Assembly: GCF_001553785.1 (NCBI RefSeq)
Contig: NZ_LOJP01000002.1
Coordinates: 978,096 to 1,042,095 of the forward strand
Length of the DNA stretch: 64,000 nucleotides
Direction: 5' to 3'
Source: Actinoplanes sp. TFC3
GTDB taxonomy: Bacteria > Actinomycetota > Actinomycetes > Mycobacteriales > Micromonosporaceae
Shown here: piece by piece, positions 61,951 to 64,000 of the stretch
How the letters are laid out: each line of letters begins with the position of its first letter
Position numbering within the stretch: the stretch's first letter is position 1
Notes under the pieces: generated by a model
Seen by the model: the letters and a program-made list of their open reading frames with translations, nothing else
What the model was told of the DNA's origin: nothing
Databases searched by the model: none
Position numbers and translations under genes: made by a program

Positions 61951-62729
61951 AGGGCGAGGGTGTACACCGACGGTTCCCAGCTACGCAGCGACGAGTGGGA
62001 CTGGCGGCACTCGTACTTCTCTCCCTCGTACGTCACCTTGTCGCCGGTCTTGTAAGCAACATTCGGCGCCCACTCAGCACCGGTGGGAGCAGCAGCCGAA
62101 GAAGAGGGCGACTTCGTAGGCGTAGCAGTGGCGGTAGCAGTAGCGGTAGGCGACGGCGCGACAACGGGAGGCTTGGTGGCGCTCGGCGTGGGTGACGGGG
62201 CGGGCGTAGTGGCACCGCCGCCGCCCACATTCAGGTCGACACAGCTGTAGAAGGCGTTCGCCGTGTCCCCGATGTTCCATACCGCAAGCACGGTCTGCCG
62301 GCCCGGGAAAGCGCTCAGATCCACATTGTGCGTAACCACCGCATCCGGCTGCTGGTTGCCCCCGTCAACGGTGGCGACTTTCTTGCCACCGATGAAGTAC
62401 TCCCAGTTGCTGGTGCGGTGGCGAGCCGTCATGACCCACGTGAAGGTGACCTTCTTGTCCACCGTTTTCGCGGGCCAGTTGCGGCTGTTGTCGTTCAGCA
62501 CAGCGAATTGCGCGACGCCGCCGTTGCAGGTTGTCTGGCCCTTGGGGGCCTCGACGCTCTGGGGCTCGAATTGGATCTGGCCGCAATCCTTAACGGCACC
62601 GGAAGCGCACAGGGCCTGCCGGCTCGGCGGGGCCGAAACGTATCCGTGGGCCAGCGCGGGCGACGACACCGCCAGCGTGGAGCCGATCGCTCCGATTGCT
62701 GCCAGCGGATAGGCGATCGACCTGCGCAT
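61935..62729 (-). CDS. Chitin-active LPMO (AA10) with CBM5/12
   Basis: The 264-aa secreted enzyme has a signal peptide cut after ALA, exposing His28 (HGYVSAPPSRQ) as the copper-brace histidine. The AA10 domain continues to about residue 180, followed by a Thr/Pro/Ala linker (about 180-212) and a CBM5/12 (about 215-264: WAPNVAYKTGDKVTYEGEKY). It oxidatively opens crystalline chitin and would act with the GH18 chitinase at 41008. GAAGGGGTCC precedes the ATG. The start at 62729 gives a normal signal peptide. Confidence 0.93.
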   Translation of the reverse strand: MRRSIAYPLAAIGAIGSTLAVSSPALAHGYVSAPPSRQALCASGAVKDCGQIQFEPQSVEAPKGQTTCNGGVAQFAVLNDNSRNWPAKTVDKKVTFTWVMTARHRTSNWEYFIGGKKVATVDGGNQQPDAVVTHNVDLSAFPGRQTVLAVWNIGDTANAFYSCVDLNVGGGGATTPAPSPTPSATKPPVVAPSPTATATATATPTKSPSSSAAAPTGAEWAPNVAYKTGDKVTYEGEKYECRQSHSSLRSWEPSVYTLALWLPL

Positions 62730-62800
62730 GAGTGGACCCCTTCGAAAGCTCAGTGGCTGACCTACGCCGGGAAAGCTATCGGCGCTCGCCATAACGGAGC

Positions 62801-62809
62801 CTTAAAGAG
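62801..62809 (-). promoter_or_regulatory. CTCTTTAAG box upstream of the LPMO
   Basis: CTCTTTAAG occurs on the minus strand 72 bp before the LPMO start, as it does 58 bp before the chitinase start (40942-40950). It is a candidate site for a shared chitin regulator; an exact nine-base match could still be chance. Confidence 0.35.
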
Positions 62810-62820
62810 ACCGGAAAAAC

Positions 62821-64000
62821 TTATGAAGTACGGCGACGTCGTCCGGCCGCGCGCGTGGGGAGTTCCTGCGTGGGGACGATTTCGGGTACGCGCAAAAGAA
62901 GCCCGATCCGAGCCCCGCCCAACGGCCCCCGCGTGATCTCCAGGCGACCCCCGGCCGCTTCGGCAACCCGGCGCACGATGTCCAGCCCCAACCCGGTCGA
63001 GCCCGCACCACTGACCCCGCGTTGCACCGCGGCAGCCGGATCGGCGATGCCGGGACCCGCGTCATCGACCAGCAGACCGGCCGGCGACACCGTGACCCGG
63101 AACGCCACGCCTTCCGGGGTGTGCGCGAAAACGTTGCCCAGCAACGAGTCCACGGCAAGGATCAGCTCGCTGCGCGGCAACGGTACGGGCACCGGGGTCT
63201 GCCCGCCGACCACTTCCCAGGGCCGCTGCTGGTCCTCGGCGAGCGCCGACCAGAACGCGAGCCGGTCGGCCAGCACCTCGATCAGGTCGGACTGCTGGTT
63301 ACCGCGAGCCTCCACGCTGAGCCGGGCGCCCGCGATGATCGCTTCGAGTTCGGAGTCGAGCATGTCGCAGGCCTGGCGCATCCGGTCCCCGATCGGGCCC
63401 GGGGGCATGGTTTCCGCGTCGAGGCGCAGGGCGGTCAGCGGGGTCCGCAGGCGGTGCGAGAGGTCGGCGGCCAGTTCCCGCTCGGCGTCGAGCAGGCGGC
63501 GCAGGTCGGCGGCCATCGAGTTGAACGCCTGGGCGGCATCGCGAAGTTCGCGCGGGCCGCTGGGCTCTATTCGTACCGCTAGATCTCCGGCTCCCAGCTT
63601 GCGACTGGAACCGGCCAGCTCGCGGGTGGCGCGGACCAGACGGCTGCCGAGACGGTCGGCGAACAGGACCGAACCGGCGACCAGAACCACGGCCAGCGCG
63701 CTGAGGGCGAGCCAGGCCGGCCACACGCCGCGGCGCATCTCCTCTTCGGGAACGAACACCTCGATGACCACTGAACGGCCGTCGCTGAGCACGCTGGGCT
63801 GCAAGTATGTGAGGCCACCGGGGACTTCGGCGGTGACCGCGCGCCGGTATTGGTTCGCCTGGTTGATCTGATTGTCGGCTGAGTGGGTGGTGCCGATCGG
63901 GTCCATGCCCGGCATGTGCACAGCGAGGCGACCGGCGCTGCCCGCGACCGTGCTGGCCACCGCGCTCGTCAGCAGTTGCGGGTCGGCGTCGACGGCCAGC
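62821..64000 (-). CDS. Sensor histidine kinase, N-terminus beyond the window
   Basis: The open frame runs off the right edge, so about 390 C-terminal residues are seen. They contain part of an extracytoplasmic region, one membrane helix (about 80-103 of the visible part), HAMP, an H-box LSHRLRTPLTALRLD with the phospho-acceptor His, an N-box LLGNVFAHT, and G1/G2 boxes DDAGPGI and GSTGLGLDIV. It would phosphorylate a response regulator that should be encoded near its start beyond 64000. Confidence 0.9.
   Translation of the reverse strand, partial: LAVDADPQLLTSAVASTVAGSAGRLAVHMPGMDPIGTTHSADNQINQANQYRRAVTAEVPGGLTYLQPSVLSDGRSVVIEVFVPEEEMRRGVWPAWLALSALAVVLVAGSVLFADRLGSRLVRATRELAGSSRKLGAGDLAVRIEPSGPRELRDAAQAFNSMAADLRRLLDAERELAADLSHRLRTPLTALRLDAETMPPGPIGDRMRQACDMLDSELEAIIAGARLSVEARGNQQSDLIEVLADRLAFWSALAEDQQRPWEVVGGQTPVPVPLPRSELILAVDSLLGNVFAHTPEGVAFRVTVSPAGLLVDDAGPGIADPAAAVQRGVSGAGSTGLGLDIVRRVAEAAGGRLEITRGPLGGARIGLLLRVPEIVPTQELPTRAAGRRRRTS

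Overview
This is chromosomal DNA of a high-GC actinobacterium, most likely of the Actinoplanes/Micromonosporaceae type. The indications are roughly 70 % GC over most of the window, frequent GTG starts, WhiJ-type XRE/DUF5753 plus DUF397 genes, a conservon (CvnABCD), a tadA gene with its actinobacterial partner, and secreted chitin-degrading enzymes. The genus is an inference from gene content only. There is no rRNA and no CRISPR array. One complete tRNA gene is present (tRNA-Ser-CGA), plus a 57-nt 3' fragment of a second one (tRNA-Ser-GGA).

Layout. 1-4993 looks like the right end of an integrative element: a NUDIX protein, a nucleoside diphosphate kinase pair, then three AT-richer genes on the minus strand, ending in the tRNA-Ser 3' fragment (att site). 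5-16 kb is housekeeping and accessory core: a frameshifted secretion-substrate-like gene, an STAS protein, USP plus ArsB-like transporter, a glutaredoxin, tadA with its partner, deoD, tRNA-Ser, tyrA, a secreted beta-propeller and an M23 lipoprotein. 16-22 kb holds a DUF885 protein, a PHP protein, a TPR-like protein and an M48 protease. 22-28 kb is a conservon with one extra gene at each end. 28-36 kb is a membrane-dynamics module: an NfeD-like protein, a flotillin and a 1,574-aa AAA+ ATPase. 36-41 kb is a compact polysaccharide operon (processive GT2, UDP-GlcNAc 2-epimerase, DUF2334 deacetylase). It is followed by a GH18 chitinase and by two drug-efflux modules, each with its own regulators.

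47-56 kb is regulatory and accessory: a TPR-GGDEF diguanylate cyclase, a DUF574 methyltransferase, a WhiJ-like XRE gene and a DUF397 gene whose promoters share the same palindromic operator, and a five-gene operon built round an FxsB-like radical SAM/SPASM enzyme. purC follows. 56.2-61.2 kb is a restriction-modification island. It has a C5 methyltransferase, Vsr and HNH genes together with two unrelated restriction endonucleases, one NgoMIV-like (frameshifted) and one NaeI-like (intact). The prototypes of both families cut GCCGGC. The window closes with a DUF305 lipoprotein, a chitin-active LPMO and a sensor kinase that runs off the end.

The best candidates for something undescribed are the restriction island with duplicated specificity, the FxsB-like operon with no recognisable FxSxx-COOH precursor, the AAA+/flotillin/NfeD module, and the three-gene cargo of the integrative element.
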